A program made the position numbers and the translations under genes. This document shows positions 34,303 through 44,797 of a stretch of DNA of 64,000 nucleotides, piece after piece. The notes beneath the pieces were generated by a model. That model worked only from the letters and a program-made list of their open reading frames with translations, ran no database searches and was not told where the DNA came from. The stretch lies in the NCBI RefSeq assembly GCF_002897295.1, contig NZ_BEXF01000008.1, positions 62,001 to 126,000 of the forward strand. The letters are read 5' to 3'. The stretch's first letter is position 1. The number at the start of each line of letters is the position of its first letter. The stretch comes from Brevibacillus reuszeri. GTDB lineage: Bacteria > Bacillota > Bacilli > Brevibacillales > Brevibacillaceae.

Positions 34303-35505
34303 ATGAAGACAACAAGAATCAATTTGGAGCGCTTGAAAAAAAATCTGCTCGAAGTGGGAGCGGTAGCCAACGCAGGGCATAAAGGCTATACCCGCCTGGC
34401 GTACTCGCCGGAGGAAAAGCAGGCACTGGACTGGCTGCAGGAAAAAATGAAAGCTCTTTCTTTGACAGTAAGCCAGGATCGTTTGGGCAATGTGACAGGG
34501 AGATGGGGAGAGGCTGATAAGCCCGCGATTGCATTTGGCTCCCACCTCGATACGGTACCAAACGGCGGCTTGTACGATGGAGCCTTAGGCGTCATTGTCG
34601 GTCTGGAATGTCTGGAAACGATGAAAGAAGCTGGTGTTTTGCCAGAGGTTCCGTTGGAGCTTACCGCCTTTGTCGGTGAAGAAGCAAATTTGCTTGGCGG
34701 TACATTTGGCAGCCGGGCAATAGCGGGCTTAGTGGAGAGGTCTGAAGATTTCGAAAACAAGCTTCGCCAGCTTGATTTTACATGGGAAGACGTACAAGCA
34801 TCCAAGCGAAGCAAAGACGATTATCATTGCTATCTGGAGCTTCACATCGAGCAGGGGGCGCTTTTGGAGACGAATCAAAAGCAGATCGGCATCGTGACAG
34901 CAATTGCGGGAATCCTGAGATTAGCGGTTCAGGTGGCAGGACGTGCCAGCCACTCGGGCACCACACCGATGCATCTGCGCCAGGACGCGCTACTGGATGC
35001 TTCGCGTCTGATCCAGGAAGTAAATCGCCTCGCTGTTGCAGCCAACAGTGATATCGTCGCAACAGTTGGTGAAATATCGATCTCACCGAATTTGGCCAAT
35101 GTTGTTCCAGGACAAGCCGACCTGATGATCGAGATTCGCGGCAGCAGCTGGGCCGAGATGAAAGGCATCGAGGAACAGATTCGCACGTGGGCACATGACA
35201 ATATCGATGCAAGCATTTCTGTAGCAGTCGAAAAGCAGCCGATGTCGTTGCCAGCCTCGATTCAAGCATGTATCGACGAAGCTTGCCAAAAGCAAGACAG
35301 ATCGTACCAGTATATGTTTAGCGGAGCGAACCACGACGCCAACTCTATGACAGCCTTGGCCGATGTCGGCATGATTTTTGTCCCGAGCAAGGACGGAGTG
35401 AGCCACCATCCTGACGAGTATACCTCGTGGGATGATATCGAGGCAGGGGCAAATGTAATGCTGGAAACATTGCAGCTATTGATCGAAAAATATAGACAGG
35501 TATAG
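34303..35505 (+). CDS. M20 N-carbamoyl-L-amino-acid hydrolase / allantoate amidohydrolase
   Basis: A 400-residue di-metal hydrolase. Motifs: GSHLDTVPNGGLYDGALGV (metal histidine and aspartate), AFVGEEANLLGGTFGSRAI, ELHIEQGALLE, GRASHSGTTPMHLRQDAL (substrate-binding domain) and SGANHDANSMTAL late. This is the hydantoinase/carbamoylase branch, which removes the carbamoyl group from N-carbamoyl amino acids or allantoate, releasing ammonia and carbon dioxide. It is the partner of the cyclic amidohydrolase in this operon. A paralogue lies at 43506. Confidence 0.92.
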   Translation: MKTTRINLERLKKNLLEVGAVANAGHKGYTRLAYSPEEKQALDWLQEKMKALSLTVSQDRLGNVTGRWGEADKPAIAFGSHLDTVPNGGLYDGALGVIVGLECLETMKEAGVLPEVPLELTAFVGEEANLLGGTFGSRAIAGLVERSEDFENKLRQLDFTWEDVQASKRSKDDYHCYLELHIEQGALLETNQKQIGIVTAIAGILRLAVQVAGRASHSGTTPMHLRQDALLDASRLIQEVNRLAVAANSDIVATVGEISISPNLANVVPGQADLMIEIRGSSWAEMKGIEEQIRTWAHDNIDASISVAVEKQPMSLPASIQACIDEACQKQDRSYQYMFSGANHDANSMTALADVGMIFVPSKDGVSHHPDEYTSWDDIEAGANVMLETLQLLIEKYRQV

Positions 35506-35538
35506 GTAGAAACAGCGTACACCTTTTGAAATAGGGGA

Positions 35539-35596
35539 CTGGCCGGGCGTTTTACAAAAAGACCACAAGCCAAGCTAGCTACGGGCTCCCGGCCAG
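35539..35596 (+). repeat. Intercistronic hairpin before the symporter genes
   Basis: CTGGCCGGG (35539-35547) and CCCGGCCAG (35588-35596) are perfect inverse copies flanking a 40-base region that contains AGCC/GGCT and the palindrome AGCTAGCT. No U-run follows, so it is not a standard terminator; it may protect or process the mRNA or be an unassigned riboswitch for the symporter genes. Confidence 0.5.
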
Positions 35597-35633
35597 AAAA
35601 CCTGTTTACAGCTATGAAAAGGGGGCTTTATCG

Positions 35634-35837
35634 ATGAAAGTATACTATCTGCTCGGCATCATCCCTTTCTTGGCGATCCTGATAGGAACGGGATTCGTCA
35701 ACAGGGTGGAACCATATGTGTTTGGACTTCCCTTCTTGCTGTTCTGGTTCTTTTTCTGGACCATCATGTCATCGGCCATCATGGGCATTATTTTCAAATT
35801 AGATCCGATTAACAAGCAAGAGGAGGAAACCGAATGA
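35634..35837 (+). CDS. Small two-helix membrane protein (DUF3311-like), symporter partner
   Basis: A 67-residue protein with two hydrophobic segments (about 3-20 and 28-53) and the pattern NRVEPYVFGLPFLLFWFFFW, typical of the small DUF3311 proteins found before sodium:solute symporter genes. ATG follows AAAAGGGGG; its end overlaps the symporter start by four bases. It is probably a small subunit or assembly aid of the transporter. Confidence 0.85.
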   Translation: MKVYYLLGIIPFLAILIGTGFVNRVEPYVFGLPFLLFWFFFWTIMSSAIMGIIFKLDPINKQEEETE

Positions 35838-37318
35838 ATAGTGCAATGATCATCATTTTCGGCGTACTTTTGCTCAGTCTGTTTTTGGGCATCATGGCCC
35901 GAAGAGGAAAAGATATGGATATGGAGCAGTGGGCAATTGGCGGCCGGGGCTTCGGTAGTATGTTTGTCTTCCTGCTGCTCGCGGGTGAGACGTACTCGAT
36001 CTTCACTTTGCTAGGAACGAGTGGTCTGGCGTACTCCAAAGGGGCTGTCGGCTTTTACCTGATCGCCTTCACGACCTTGGGTGCGATTACATCCTACTGG
36101 CTGCTGCCTCCTGTTTGGCGCTATGCGAAGAAGCATAATCTCGTCTCTCAGTCTGAGTTTTTTGCCTCCAAATACAATAGTCCAATTTTAGGTGTATTCA
36201 TCACTATCGTCGGTGTTGTGGCTCTCGTTCCTTACATCGTTCTCTTGTTTAAGTCGATGGGGATTCTGGTGTCCGCTACCTCTTACGGAGCGATCTCTCC
36301 GACGGTTGCGATTTGGTTCGGGATGATTGCCTTGGTCGTATACGTAATGATTTCCGGTATTCACGGCTCTGCCTGGACTTCGATCGTCAAGGACATCCTG
36401 ATTTTCTTTGTCATCCTGTTCCTCGGCGTCTATTTGCCACTGCATTATCACGGCAGCTTCCAGCACATGTTTGAAGCCGTGAATGTAGCCAAGGAAGGCT
36501 TCCTAGTATTGCCTGAAAAAGGAATGAGTCTATCCTGGTTTATTTCTACAGTAGCGATCAGTGCGTTCGGTTACTTTATGTGGCCACACAATGCACCTAC
36601 GATTTTTGCGGCAAAAAATGCGCGCTCGTTCCGCACGAATGCGATCCTGCTTCCGCTTTACGCGATTATGATTTTGTTTGTTTACTTTGTCGGCTTTACG
36701 GCGATTGTACAAGTACCTGGCTTGCAGGGGGCAGATGGCGACTATGCACTGCTGAAGCTGTCCATGAAGAGCTTTGATCCATGGTTTGTTGGGGTCATTG
36801 GAGCAACGGGCTTGCTTGCCACACTCGTACCTGGTTCGATGATGCTCATGTCGGCAGCGACGATGCTAACGAAGAATGTATACGGTTACATGTTCCCGAA
36901 GGCAGAAGGAAAGAACTCGGCCATGGTAGCAAAAATCTTTGTGATTGCGCTGTCTCTGGTATGTACATTGATGGCTCTTGGTGAAAATAACACATTGGCT
37001 ACGCTTTATCTCACTTCCTTCAGCCTGGTTACACAGCTGGCACCCGCTTTGTATTGCAGCCTGATGAAGCGCAATTTCGTCACGAAGCAAGGCGCATTTC
37101 TCGGCATTTTCTTCGGTGTAGGGATCGTGGTGTACATGACCTTCACGAAGACGACGATGGCGATGCTGTTTGCAGGCATGCCACAATGGATTCAAGATTT
37201 GAACAATGGCGTCTTTGCTCTCGTCGTTAACATTTTCGTGATGGTGGCAGTTAGCCTTGTAACGAAAAAGGCTGCTGATGCAGAACGACTGACACAGGTT
37301 TCGGAAACGATGAAATAA
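35834..37318 (+). CDS. Sodium:solute symporter (SSS family)
   Basis: A 494-residue integral membrane protein with about 13 helices of the LeuT-like SSS fold. Recognised by GGRGFGSMFVFLLLAGETYSIFTLLG in the second helix region and by LATLVPGSMMLMSAATMLTKNVY, the conserved SSS segment. Closest in style to pantothenate/uracil/acetate-type members. Given the operon it may import allantoin, a hydantoin or a related organic acid with sodium. The transported substrate is inferred only from position. Confidence 0.9.
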   Translation: MNSAMIIIFGVLLLSLFLGIMARRGKDMDMEQWAIGGRGFGSMFVFLLLAGETYSIFTLLGTSGLAYSKGAVGFYLIAFTTLGAITSYWLLPPVWRYAKKHNLVSQSEFFASKYNSPILGVFITIVGVVALVPYIVLLFKSMGILVSATSYGAISPTVAIWFGMIALVVYVMISGIHGSAWTSIVKDILIFFVILFLGVYLPLHYHGSFQHMFEAVNVAKEGFLVLPEKGMSLSWFISTVAISAFGYFMWPHNAPTIFAAKNARSFRTNAILLPLYAIMILFVYFVGFTAIVQVPGLQGADGDYALLKLSMKSFDPWFVGVIGATGLLATLVPGSMMLMSAATMLTKNVYGYMFPKAEGKNSAMVAKIFVIALSLVCTLMALGENNTLATLYLTSFSLVTQLAPALYCSLMKRNFVTKQGAFLGIFFGVGIVVYMTFTKTTMAMLFAGMPQWIQDLNNGVFALVVNIFVMVAVSLVTKKAADAERLTQVSETMK

Positions 37319-37331
37319 AGGAATCGCCAAC

Positions 37332-37380
37332 GCAAATGAAAAACGGGCTGGGAGCTAATTCCCGGCCCGTTTTCATTTGC
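37332..37380. terminator. Bidirectional terminator between symporter and trpS
   Basis: A nearly perfect palindrome: GCAAATGAAAAACGGGC with GCCCGTTTTCATTTGC, and GGGA/TCCC inside. It offers a T-run on the plus side and on the minus side, serving both convergent genes. Confidence 0.88.
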
Positions 37381-37383
37381 AGT

Positions 37384-38705
<1,322 letters not shown>

Positions 38706-38726
38706 AATGATACCCTTTGAGCAAAC

Positions 38727-38755
38727 ATTTTACCGAGTGTCGGACAAAAAAGCAA
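38727..38755 (-). promoter_or_regulatory. Sigma-A promoter of trpS
   Basis: On the minus strand TTGCTT (38755-38750) and TAAAAT (38732-38727) are separated by exactly 17 bases, placing the start just before the T-box leader. Confidence 0.7.
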
Positions 38756-38778
38756 GGGGGAGTCGAAATACCTTTTAT

Positions 38779-39570
38779 TTAAAAAATGGTAGGCACCATG
38801 CCGCCGTCCATACGGATTGGAGAGCCTTTAAATGCGGATGCATAAGGACTGCAGATGAATGCCGCCAGCCTGCCAATTTCAAATGGCTTGATAAACCGCT
38901 GAATTTCGGATTGAGGCAGGTTAGCTGCCATAAATTTTTTCTCTTTTTCCGAAAATGGCATATCATCAGGAAACAGACTATCAATGATTTGATGTACATT
39001 TTCGGATAGCGTTGGTCCAGGAAGAATGGTATTGGATGTGACTTCCGTTCCGATTGTTCGTTTGGACAAGCTTTTTGACAGAGATAACAGCATCGTTTTG
39101 GTCATGCAATACTGCGGCATTTGCCCGGAAGGCATAATCGCTTCTTCACTTGCGATAAAGATGATTCGCCCAAAATTTTTATCCAGCATTTGGGGTAAAT
39201 AAAATTTGCACAATCCATTGGCGGCAAGGACATTTGTTCGGAAATATTTTTCCCATACCTCATCGTCAACGTCCTCATAGGACATGATTTCATAGATGCC
39301 CATGCTATTAACGAGAATATCGACGTGCGGATATTTCTCAAATAAAGCTTCTCTTTGCTGTCTATCAATAATATCAGCTGTCGCATTCTGAGGAGAAGTA
39401 GCAGGGAATTCCGCCTTCAATTCACGTACAGTTCGTTCTACCTCTTCAGAGTTCCGTCCATTTACGAGGACGTGGACACCTTCTCTGGCAAGCTCGGTAG
39501 CAATCGCTTTCCCTATACCTCTGGTTGATCCCGTTACCAAAGCTGTTTTGTTTTGTAATCCCATATCCAT
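38779..39570 (-). CDS. Short-chain dehydrogenase/reductase (SDR)
   Basis: Start at ATG 39570, nine bases after AAAGGAG, gives 263 residues. Classical SDR features: TGSTRGIG cofactor loop at residues 13-20, NSMGIYE in place of NAG, catalytic serine in FIASEEAIM and the YXXXK pair in PQYCMTKTML. The C-terminus MDGGMVPTIF is typical. It is an NAD(P)-dependent oxidoreductase of unknown substrate, lying alone between trpS and an AraC regulator on the same strand. Confidence 0.9.
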   Translation of the reverse strand: MDMGLQNKTALVTGSTRGIGKAIATELAREGVHVLVNGRNSEEVERTVRELKAEFPATSPQNATADIIDRQQREALFEKYPHVDILVNSMGIYEIMSYEDVDDEVWEKYFRTNVLAANGLCKFYLPQMLDKNFGRIIFIASEEAIMPSGQMPQYCMTKTMLLSLSKSLSKRTIGTEVTSNTILPGPTLSENVHQIIDSLFPDDMPFSEKEKKFMAANLPQSEIQRFIKPFEIGRLAAFICSPYASAFKGSPIRMDGGMVPTIF

Positions 39571-39740
39571 AACACTCGTCTCCTTTGTTGTCATTCATGG
39601 CGTGCTAAATTAGAAGCTCGTGCTCCGAATAGAGATTATCTTACTTTGTCTGGATCGTTCGGTAACTAGCGTACAACGCCAAAATTCTTGCTTAACCCGC
39701 CAAAAATGCTAGCCTTGCTAGGATCGGTTAGGACGAGCGT

Positions 39741-40751
39741 CTATGATGACGGGTGAGTTCTTAGGTATTCCGAGCGCCAATGGGCAGGAGTATCACCTTC
39801 CCAAAGGCGAAAGGCGCGGTAAAACGAGTTCTGATCTTCATATCCAACTAAGAAAGCCACTTCTTTTATATCGAGCTCGGGGTCGACTAAGTATTCTCGC
39901 GCTTGCTCATGCCGAGCTTGTGTCAACAGTTGCTTGAAGGTTGTGCGTTCTTCAGTAAGGCGGCGCTGCAACGTACGATCGCTCATGGACAGCTCGCTTG
40001 CCACGGCTTGAATATCAAGGGGGCCACCGGACAGACTTCGCTTCAAGATCCACTTGACCATTTCGGCAGTTGAACGTTTCTGTTGCTCGTCCAATGAACG
40101 TTCTAATACAGGAGTCAGAATTTCTAGCAGCTCTTTGTTATACGAGAGAAAAGGCAGGTCCAGATCTTTTCGATGCAGTGTCATACGGTTAACGGCAGCA
40201 CCAATCTGGACAGGGCACCCGAAGTAGGCTTCAAGGGCAGCACCGTCACCCATCGCGTGCGAAAATTCCACGGATCGTGCAGTTATAGGCTGACCCGTGC
40301 CTCGTCGTCCAAGCTCGATTAGAAAGGCGAGTGTGATTCCAACCAGCAATGGTGGTATGAGGTGTTCGCTGTCCATCCATTCCAATTCGATTGTACATTG
40401 CTCGTTCTCCTCGGTTATGCGCAAGCTTTCTGGAGGACAAAGCTGCTTGTAGCGAGCCATTCGATTCAGGGCGTCGCGATAGCTGCGAGCATGATAGGTC
40501 GCTAAGACAGCGGGTGGATAATGTACCGTTTCAAAGGCGGTTGCAAGCTTGATGATTCCACTGGCAGTTTCTCCTACGAGCTCGGAGTAGGCTTGCCAGA
40601 TTCTGAAATACTGGGCAGTGGTCACTGTCACTGGTTCTGTAATGATGGTGAGCGGCAGCTGTGCTTTGCGAGCTACCTCGTATGGGTCAATGCCTATTTG
40701 TCGTAATCCCGCCCAAAATCCTGTCGGGAATTTTATTCGGTCAGATTTCAT
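39741..40751 (-). CDS. AraC-family regulator with Arabinose_bd-type N-terminal domain
   Basis: ATG 40751 with AAAGGAG upstream gives 336 residues. The N-terminal 200 residues (AGLRQIGIDPYEVARKAQLPLTI, then LCPPESLRITEENEQ) match the domain found in OruR/ArgR-like AraC proteins; the C-terminal pair of helix-turn-helices (about 235-330) includes LSMSDRTLQRRLTEERTTFKQLL and VAFLVGYEDQNSFYRAFRLWEG. It lies upstream of the SDR gene on the same strand, separated by 170 bases, and may regulate it. Ligand unknown. Confidence 0.9.
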   Translation of the reverse strand: MKSDRIKFPTGFWAGLRQIGIDPYEVARKAQLPLTIITEPVTVTTAQYFRIWQAYSELVGETASGIIKLATAFETVHYPPAVLATYHARSYRDALNRMARYKQLCPPESLRITEENEQCTIELEWMDSEHLIPPLLVGITLAFLIELGRRGTGQPITARSVEFSHAMGDGAALEAYFGCPVQIGAAVNRMTLHRKDLDLPFLSYNKELLEILTPVLERSLDEQQKRSTAEMVKWILKRSLSGGPLDIQAVASELSMSDRTLQRRLTEERTTFKQLLTQARHEQAREYLVDPELDIKEVAFLVGYEDQNSFYRAFRLWEGDTPAHWRSEYLRTHPSS

Positions 40752-40915
40752 TACGAATGGATCTCCTTTGGCTGCTGGCCTGTTCGTTCCGGTTAGAATC
40801 AAGTATACAGCAAGGATGCTCTTATCTTCATGGAAGGATGCGGCAGGCAAGCTGTTGGAATCCGGACATTTTTGCTATTCTTTAAGGAAATAACCGCGCG
40901 AAAGAGTGACGTGTA

Positions 40916-42214
40916 TTGAAACTACGACTAGGCGTAATGGGCGCGGATGATTCGCTGGAAATCATTCAATCTGTATTGCCCGATTTTCCTGAAATTGAAT
41001 GCTTGCCCATCGTGTATTGGAAAGAAGAGGAGATTGTCGATTTGCTTTTGCCGCACGTAGATGAGGTAGATATGTGGCTGTTCTCCGGAAAGGTGCCGTA
41101 TGCACTGGCAAAGGCGACCGGAAGGGTTCAGGTTCCCATGGCTTACGTACCGCACATTGGGGCGAGCTTGTATCGAACCTTGCTCCACCTGTCCCACGAG
41201 ATCGGGATTCAGGTGAACGAGGTGAGCTTTGATACATTTTCCGCAGATGAGCTGGAGCATTTTTTGCAAGAGGCTGGAATCGCGGATGGATACAGCTGGT
41301 TAAGGCATTACGAGGGGGCGATTTCTGCTACTGAGCTCGCCGACTATCACGAGAGTCTCTGGCGTGAGAAAAAAACCAAAGCCGCCGTGACTTGCTTGCG
41401 AACCGCAGATTTGGAGCTGAAAAGACGCGGAGTCCCGTCCTATCGGGTACTGCCGACAAGAGCAGGCGTGCTCTCCGTACTTCACATGCTGCTGCGAACC
41501 AATGAAATGCTGCACTTCAAGGACTCGCAGATTGCCGTACAAATGATGGAGATCGATCCGTTCCGGGAGCTGGCAGGGGGGACATTTTCTACAGATGAAT
41601 GGCAAAATGCTGAGATCAAAACCATGGAAAAGCTGCTGCGTTATACCAAGTATCTCCAAGGCTCGCTAAAAACGGCAGGACCCGGACGCTATGTCATTTT
41701 CACCACCAGAGGCAGATTGCAGGAAGTGACGCATGATTACAAAACCATTCCCGATCTCGAAGGAATGTTTGGCATACGCGCGGACCTGGTCACCTGCGGA
41801 ATCGGCATTGGCAAAACGGCGTATGAAGCAGAAATCCACGGAGGAACCGCTCTACTGCACGCCAAAGAACGTGGAACCGGCAACTGGATGGTATTCTTCG
41901 ACGATAAAAGCGTCGTAGGACCACTTGGGCGTGACGAGCAAATCGCCTACCGTTATTCCTCCCAGCAGCTGCAAGAGGTAAGCCGCCAGACCTCACTAAG
42001 CGTCGCCACCTTGTCCAAGCTCGATTCCATCCTAAAAAAACGCGGAACACCCATGATCAACGCCCACGAGCTCGCCCAACACATGCAAATCCTGCCAAGA
42101 AGCGCGAGACGCATATTAATGGAGCTGGAGTCAAAAGGAATTGCCGAGGTAGTCGCCGAGGAGAGTCCGAATCCGCGTGGGAGACCGCGCAAGGTGTATC
42201 GTATTACACTGTGA
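40916..42214 (+). CDS. Transcriptional regulator with GGDEF-like middle domain and C-terminal HTH
   Basis: A 432-residue protein from TTG 40916 (weak ribosome site). The N-terminal part (MKLRLGVMGADDSLEIIQSVL) looks like a response- or ligand-sensing domain. The central part, RYVIFTTRGRLQEVTH and LVTCGIGIGKTAYEAEIHGG, follows the pattern of degenerate GGDEF domains in PucR/CdaR-type regulators. The last 60 residues form a winged helix (INAHELAQHMQILPRSARRILMELESKGIAEVV). It is followed by the AcfC-like gene and then the second carbamoylase, so it may control them. The family name is uncertain. Confidence 0.7.
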   Translation: MKLRLGVMGADDSLEIIQSVLPDFPEIECLPIVYWKEEEIVDLLLPHVDEVDMWLFSGKVPYALAKATGRVQVPMAYVPHIGASLYRTLLHLSHEIGIQVNEVSFDTFSADELEHFLQEAGIADGYSWLRHYEGAISATELADYHESLWREKKTKAAVTCLRTADLELKRRGVPSYRVLPTRAGVLSVLHMLLRTNEMLHFKDSQIAVQMMEIDPFRELAGGTFSTDEWQNAEIKTMEKLLRYTKYLQGSLKTAGPGRYVIFTTRGRLQEVTHDYKTIPDLEGMFGIRADLVTCGIGIGKTAYEAEIHGGTALLHAKERGTGNWMVFFDDKSVVGPLGRDEQIAYRYSSQQLQEVSRQTSLSVATLSKLDSILKKRGTPMINAHELAQHMQILPRSARRILMELESKGIAEVVAEESPNPRGRPRKVYRITL

Positions 42215-42278
42215 ATCAAACCATTTTCCACTTGGGCTCGTTACCTAGTGTGACAAGACGAATTCCAAGGAGGAACAC

Positions 42279-43079
42279 ATGAAAAGGACGTTTGTAGCAG
42301 TAACGGCGCTTGCGATCATTCTCTTTACCACGGCATTAGGATCTGCCCACACCTCGCAGCCAAATACGGTAACAGCTAGCACAAATGTGGCACCGAAAGA
42401 AGAGGTCATTCATGTCTACGGTCCTGGAGGTCCACTGGGGCCAATGAAGGAACTGGCAGAACGTTTTACGAAAGAAACAAAGCTGAAAGTAGAAGTGACA
42501 GCCGGGCCAGAAGCGAAGTGGATCAATCAGGCAAAGGTAGATGCTGACGTCGTCTTTGGCGGCTCTGAGTATATGCTTCAGGAAATGGTAAGCAAATACC
42601 CAGAGCTTATTGACGAAAAGTCGAGAACGAGCTTGTACCCGCGAGCAGCTGGAATTCTCGTACGAAAAGGAAATCCGAAAAAAGTCGAGGGAATCAAAGA
42701 CCTTACCAAACCAGGGGTCAAAATCATTGATGTGAACGGTGCGGGACAGCTCGGTTTGTGGGAGGATCTCGCTGGACGGCAGGGACTCATTCCAGGCATC
42801 CAGCATAACATAGCGATTTCGGTCAAGAGCAGTGCAGAAGCTATTGAACTGTGGAAAAACAACAACCAACTAGATGCGTGGATTACATACGAATCCTGGC
42901 ATTACCGACTAACGGAAGAGACCGATCTGATCCAGTTACCAGAAGCAGAAAAGCTGTACCGCGGAACCCCAATCGCCATCGCCAAAACAACGGACAACAA
43001 GAAAACCGCCCAGCAATTTGTCGAGTATCTAAAAACAGAACAGGCCCACCAAGTCTTCCAAAAATGGGGCTGGAAATAG
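42279..43079 (+). CDS. AcfC-like extracellular solute-binding protein
   Basis: A 266-residue secreted protein with a signal peptide (cut near residue 22) but no lipobox cysteine, unusual for a Gram-positive binding protein. The motif HVYGPGGPLGPMKELAERF, then GPEAKWINQAKVDADVVFGGSEYML and IIDVNGAGQLGLWEDLAGRQG, match the AcfC/ModA-type family (accessory colonisation factor AcfC of Vibrio), which binds oxyanions or sulfate-like ligands. No permease genes adjoin, so it may act without a transporter or with one elsewhere. It ends at a strong terminator. Confidence 0.8.
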   Translation: MKRTFVAVTALAIILFTTALGSAHTSQPNTVTASTNVAPKEEVIHVYGPGGPLGPMKELAERFTKETKLKVEVTAGPEAKWINQAKVDADVVFGGSEYMLQEMVSKYPELIDEKSRTSLYPRAAGILVRKGNPKKVEGIKDLTKPGVKIIDVNGAGQLGLWEDLAGRQGLIPGIQHNIAISVKSSAEAIELWKNNNQLDAWITYESWHYRLTEETDLIQLPEAEKLYRGTPIAIAKTTDNKKTAQQFVEYLKTEQAHQVFQKWGWK

Positions 43080-43088
43080 AAAAAAGTT

Positions 43089-43119
43089 AAAGGGTCCGAT
43101 CAATCAGGTCGGACCTTTT
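43089..43119 (+). terminator. Terminator after the AcfC-like gene
   Basis: AAAGGGTCCGA (43089-43099) pairs with TCGGACCTTTT (43109-43119), with one G-U pair. The structured repeat copy 2 begins 29 bases downstream. Confidence 0.85.
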
Positions 43120-43147
43120 GTCTCTGTACCACAATCCCCCTGAGCGA

Positions 43148-43424
43148 CCCACAAAATGCTAGGAACGAAAAAGAGAACCGGCTCGTGAGAGGAAAATGGA
43201 GAAAAGCGAAGGTCTTTGGGGCACCAACCGAGGTGAAATGGAAAAAGGAAACACGTCTTTGCGTCCAACTCTGCAAGCACTCCCTGAAACCGCCACTTTT
43301 GGACGCAGTGTTCCCTTTTGCAATGGAACCGTTCAGTGGATACCCCCAGCAGGTGACCCAAGAACCTGTAGCCTTTTCTCCATTTTCCTCTCCTCCCCAA
43401 AAGCCAGTCTCGCCAGAGTGACAA
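43148..43424. repeat. Structured intergenic element, copy 2 (candidate RNA or palindromic repeat family)
   Basis: Same architecture as 9919-10187. P1 GAGAGGAAAATGGAGAAAA with TTTTCTCCATTTTCCTCTC (43187-43205, 43374-43392, 19 perfect pairs); P2 43211-43225 with 43352-43366, again broken at the same TCT/AGAA position; P3 AAAAGGAAACAC with GTGTTCCCTTTT (43243-43254, 43308-43319, one mismatch); P4 GCGTCCA/TGGACGC (43261-43267, 43300-43306). Shared unpaired blocks are GCAATGGA, CCCCCAGCAG, and CCCACAAA at the left edge. It occupies most of the 426-base gap between the AcfC-like and carbamoylase genes. Confidence 0.8.
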
Positions 43425-43505
43425 AATAGACAGACTATTATACAATTAAGGTCATAACCGTAAATCAGCCGATATGCATGACCTAAATACAGGAGATGAT
43501 AAGCC

Positions 43506-44735
43506 ATGATCAATTCAGAACGACTATGGGACAGATTGATGCAGCTTGGTAAGATCGGTACCGTGGAAGCAGGCGGGATTACGAGGCTATCGTTTAGCCC
43601 CGAAGAGCGAGCAGCCAAGGATCTGATCGCAGGCTTCATGAAAGAAGCAGGTCTTTCTGTGCGTGAGGATGAGGTAGGAAATCTGATTGGACGCAAGGAA
43701 GGGAAAAATCCGGAAGCTCCTGTTGTGCTTATTGGCTCCCATATAGACTCGGTGCCAAGTGGAGGCAACTTTGACGGACCGCTTGGCGTGCTGGCAGGCG
43801 TAGAGATTCTGCAAGCGATGAATGAACAAGGTGTAGAGACGCAGCATCCGATTGAGGTATTGGCTTTTACAGATGAAGAAGGTACGCGCTTTGGCTTTGG
43901 CATGATCGGCAGCCGCGGAATTGCCGGAACACTCACTTCAGATGAGCTGCATCCACTGGATGCGCAAGGTATTTCCATTGCCGAAGCGATGAGAAAAAGC
44001 GGTCTTGATCCAGAAAAAATCAATGGAGCGGCACGCACTCCTGATTCTGTGAAAGCCTATGTCGAGCTCCACATTGAGCAAGGAAAAGTACTGGAAACAA
44101 ACGGCTTATCCGTTGGGGTCGTGAGCGGCATCGCAGGTCCCCTCTGGGTGAAGTTTGTGCTGGAGGGCGAAGCAGGCCATGCGGGTGCGACGCCGATGAA
44201 TATGCGCCGCGATCCATTGGCGGCAGCTGCGGAAGTGATGCTGTGCATTGAGCGAGAAGCAGCGAAGAAACCAATCAGTGTCGGTACGGTCGGCAAAATG
44301 CAGGTTTTTCCTGGCGGTGTGAACATCATCCCTGGCCGAGTCGAGTTTTCGCTTGATTTGCGCGATATTGACAAAGCGATTCGCGATGAAGTGGAACAAA
44401 GCATCATGCGTGAAGCGGAAGCCATTTGTGCCAGACGCAATGTTGGACTGACAGTCGAACTACTGCAAGATGTTCCGCCAGTCGCATGCTCCGAAATGAT
44501 TCAGACTGCAATCCGTGAAGCGTGTGCAGCAGAAGGACTGGAGACAATGACTCTTCCGAGCGGTGCTGGACACGACGGCATGCAGCTCTTGGATCTATGT
44601 CCGGTGGGGATGATTTTTGCCCGCTCCAAGGACGGCATCAGTCACAATCCGGCGGAGTACACCAGTAAAGAAGATTGTGCAAACGGAGCGAAAGTCCTGT
44701 ACCGTACCGTATTGTCCTTGGCAAGCGAGCAATAA
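43506..44735 (+). CDS. M20 N-carbamoyl-L-amino-acid hydrolase / allantoate amidohydrolase (second paralogue)
   Basis: A 409-residue di-metal hydrolase: [72 protein letters not shown] and [13 protein letters not shown] are the metal and substrate motifs of the carbamoylase/AllC branch. It differs clearly from the 34303 enzyme, so the two probably prefer different substrates. It is followed after 62 bases by an M20 amidohydrolase, which may take its product or an N-acyl relative. ATG follows GGAGATGATAAGCC. Confidence 0.92.
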   Translation: MINSERLWDRLMQLGKIGTVEAGGITRLSFSPEERAAKDLIAGFMKEAGLSVREDEVGNLIGRKEGKNPEAPVVLIGSHIDSVPSGGNFDGPLGVLAGVEILQAMNEQGVETQHPIEVLAFTDEEGTRFGFGMIGSRGIAGTLTSDELHPLDAQGISIAEAMRKSGLDPEKINGAARTPDSVKAYVELHIEQGKVLETNGLSVGVVSGIAGPLWVKFVLEGEAGHAGATPMNMRRDPLAAAAEVMLCIEREAAKKPISVGTVGKMQVFPGGVNIIPGRVEFSLDLRDIDKAIRDEVEQSIMREAEAICARRNVGLTVELLQDVPPVACSEMIQTAIREACAAEGLETMTLPSGAGHDGMQLLDLCPVGMIFARSKDGISHNPAEYTSKEDCANGAKVLYRTVLSLASEQ

Positions 44736-44797
44736 GCGACTACGAAAGATAGAGAACTCCGGGTGCATGGGAAAGTCCCGGACGAGGAGGAACTAGG

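Noticed and set aside
43100..44038. 312-codon minus-strand open frame
   Set aside because: It lies antisense to the second carbamoylase gene and structured element copy 2, has low-complexity Ser/Pro composition and no domain.
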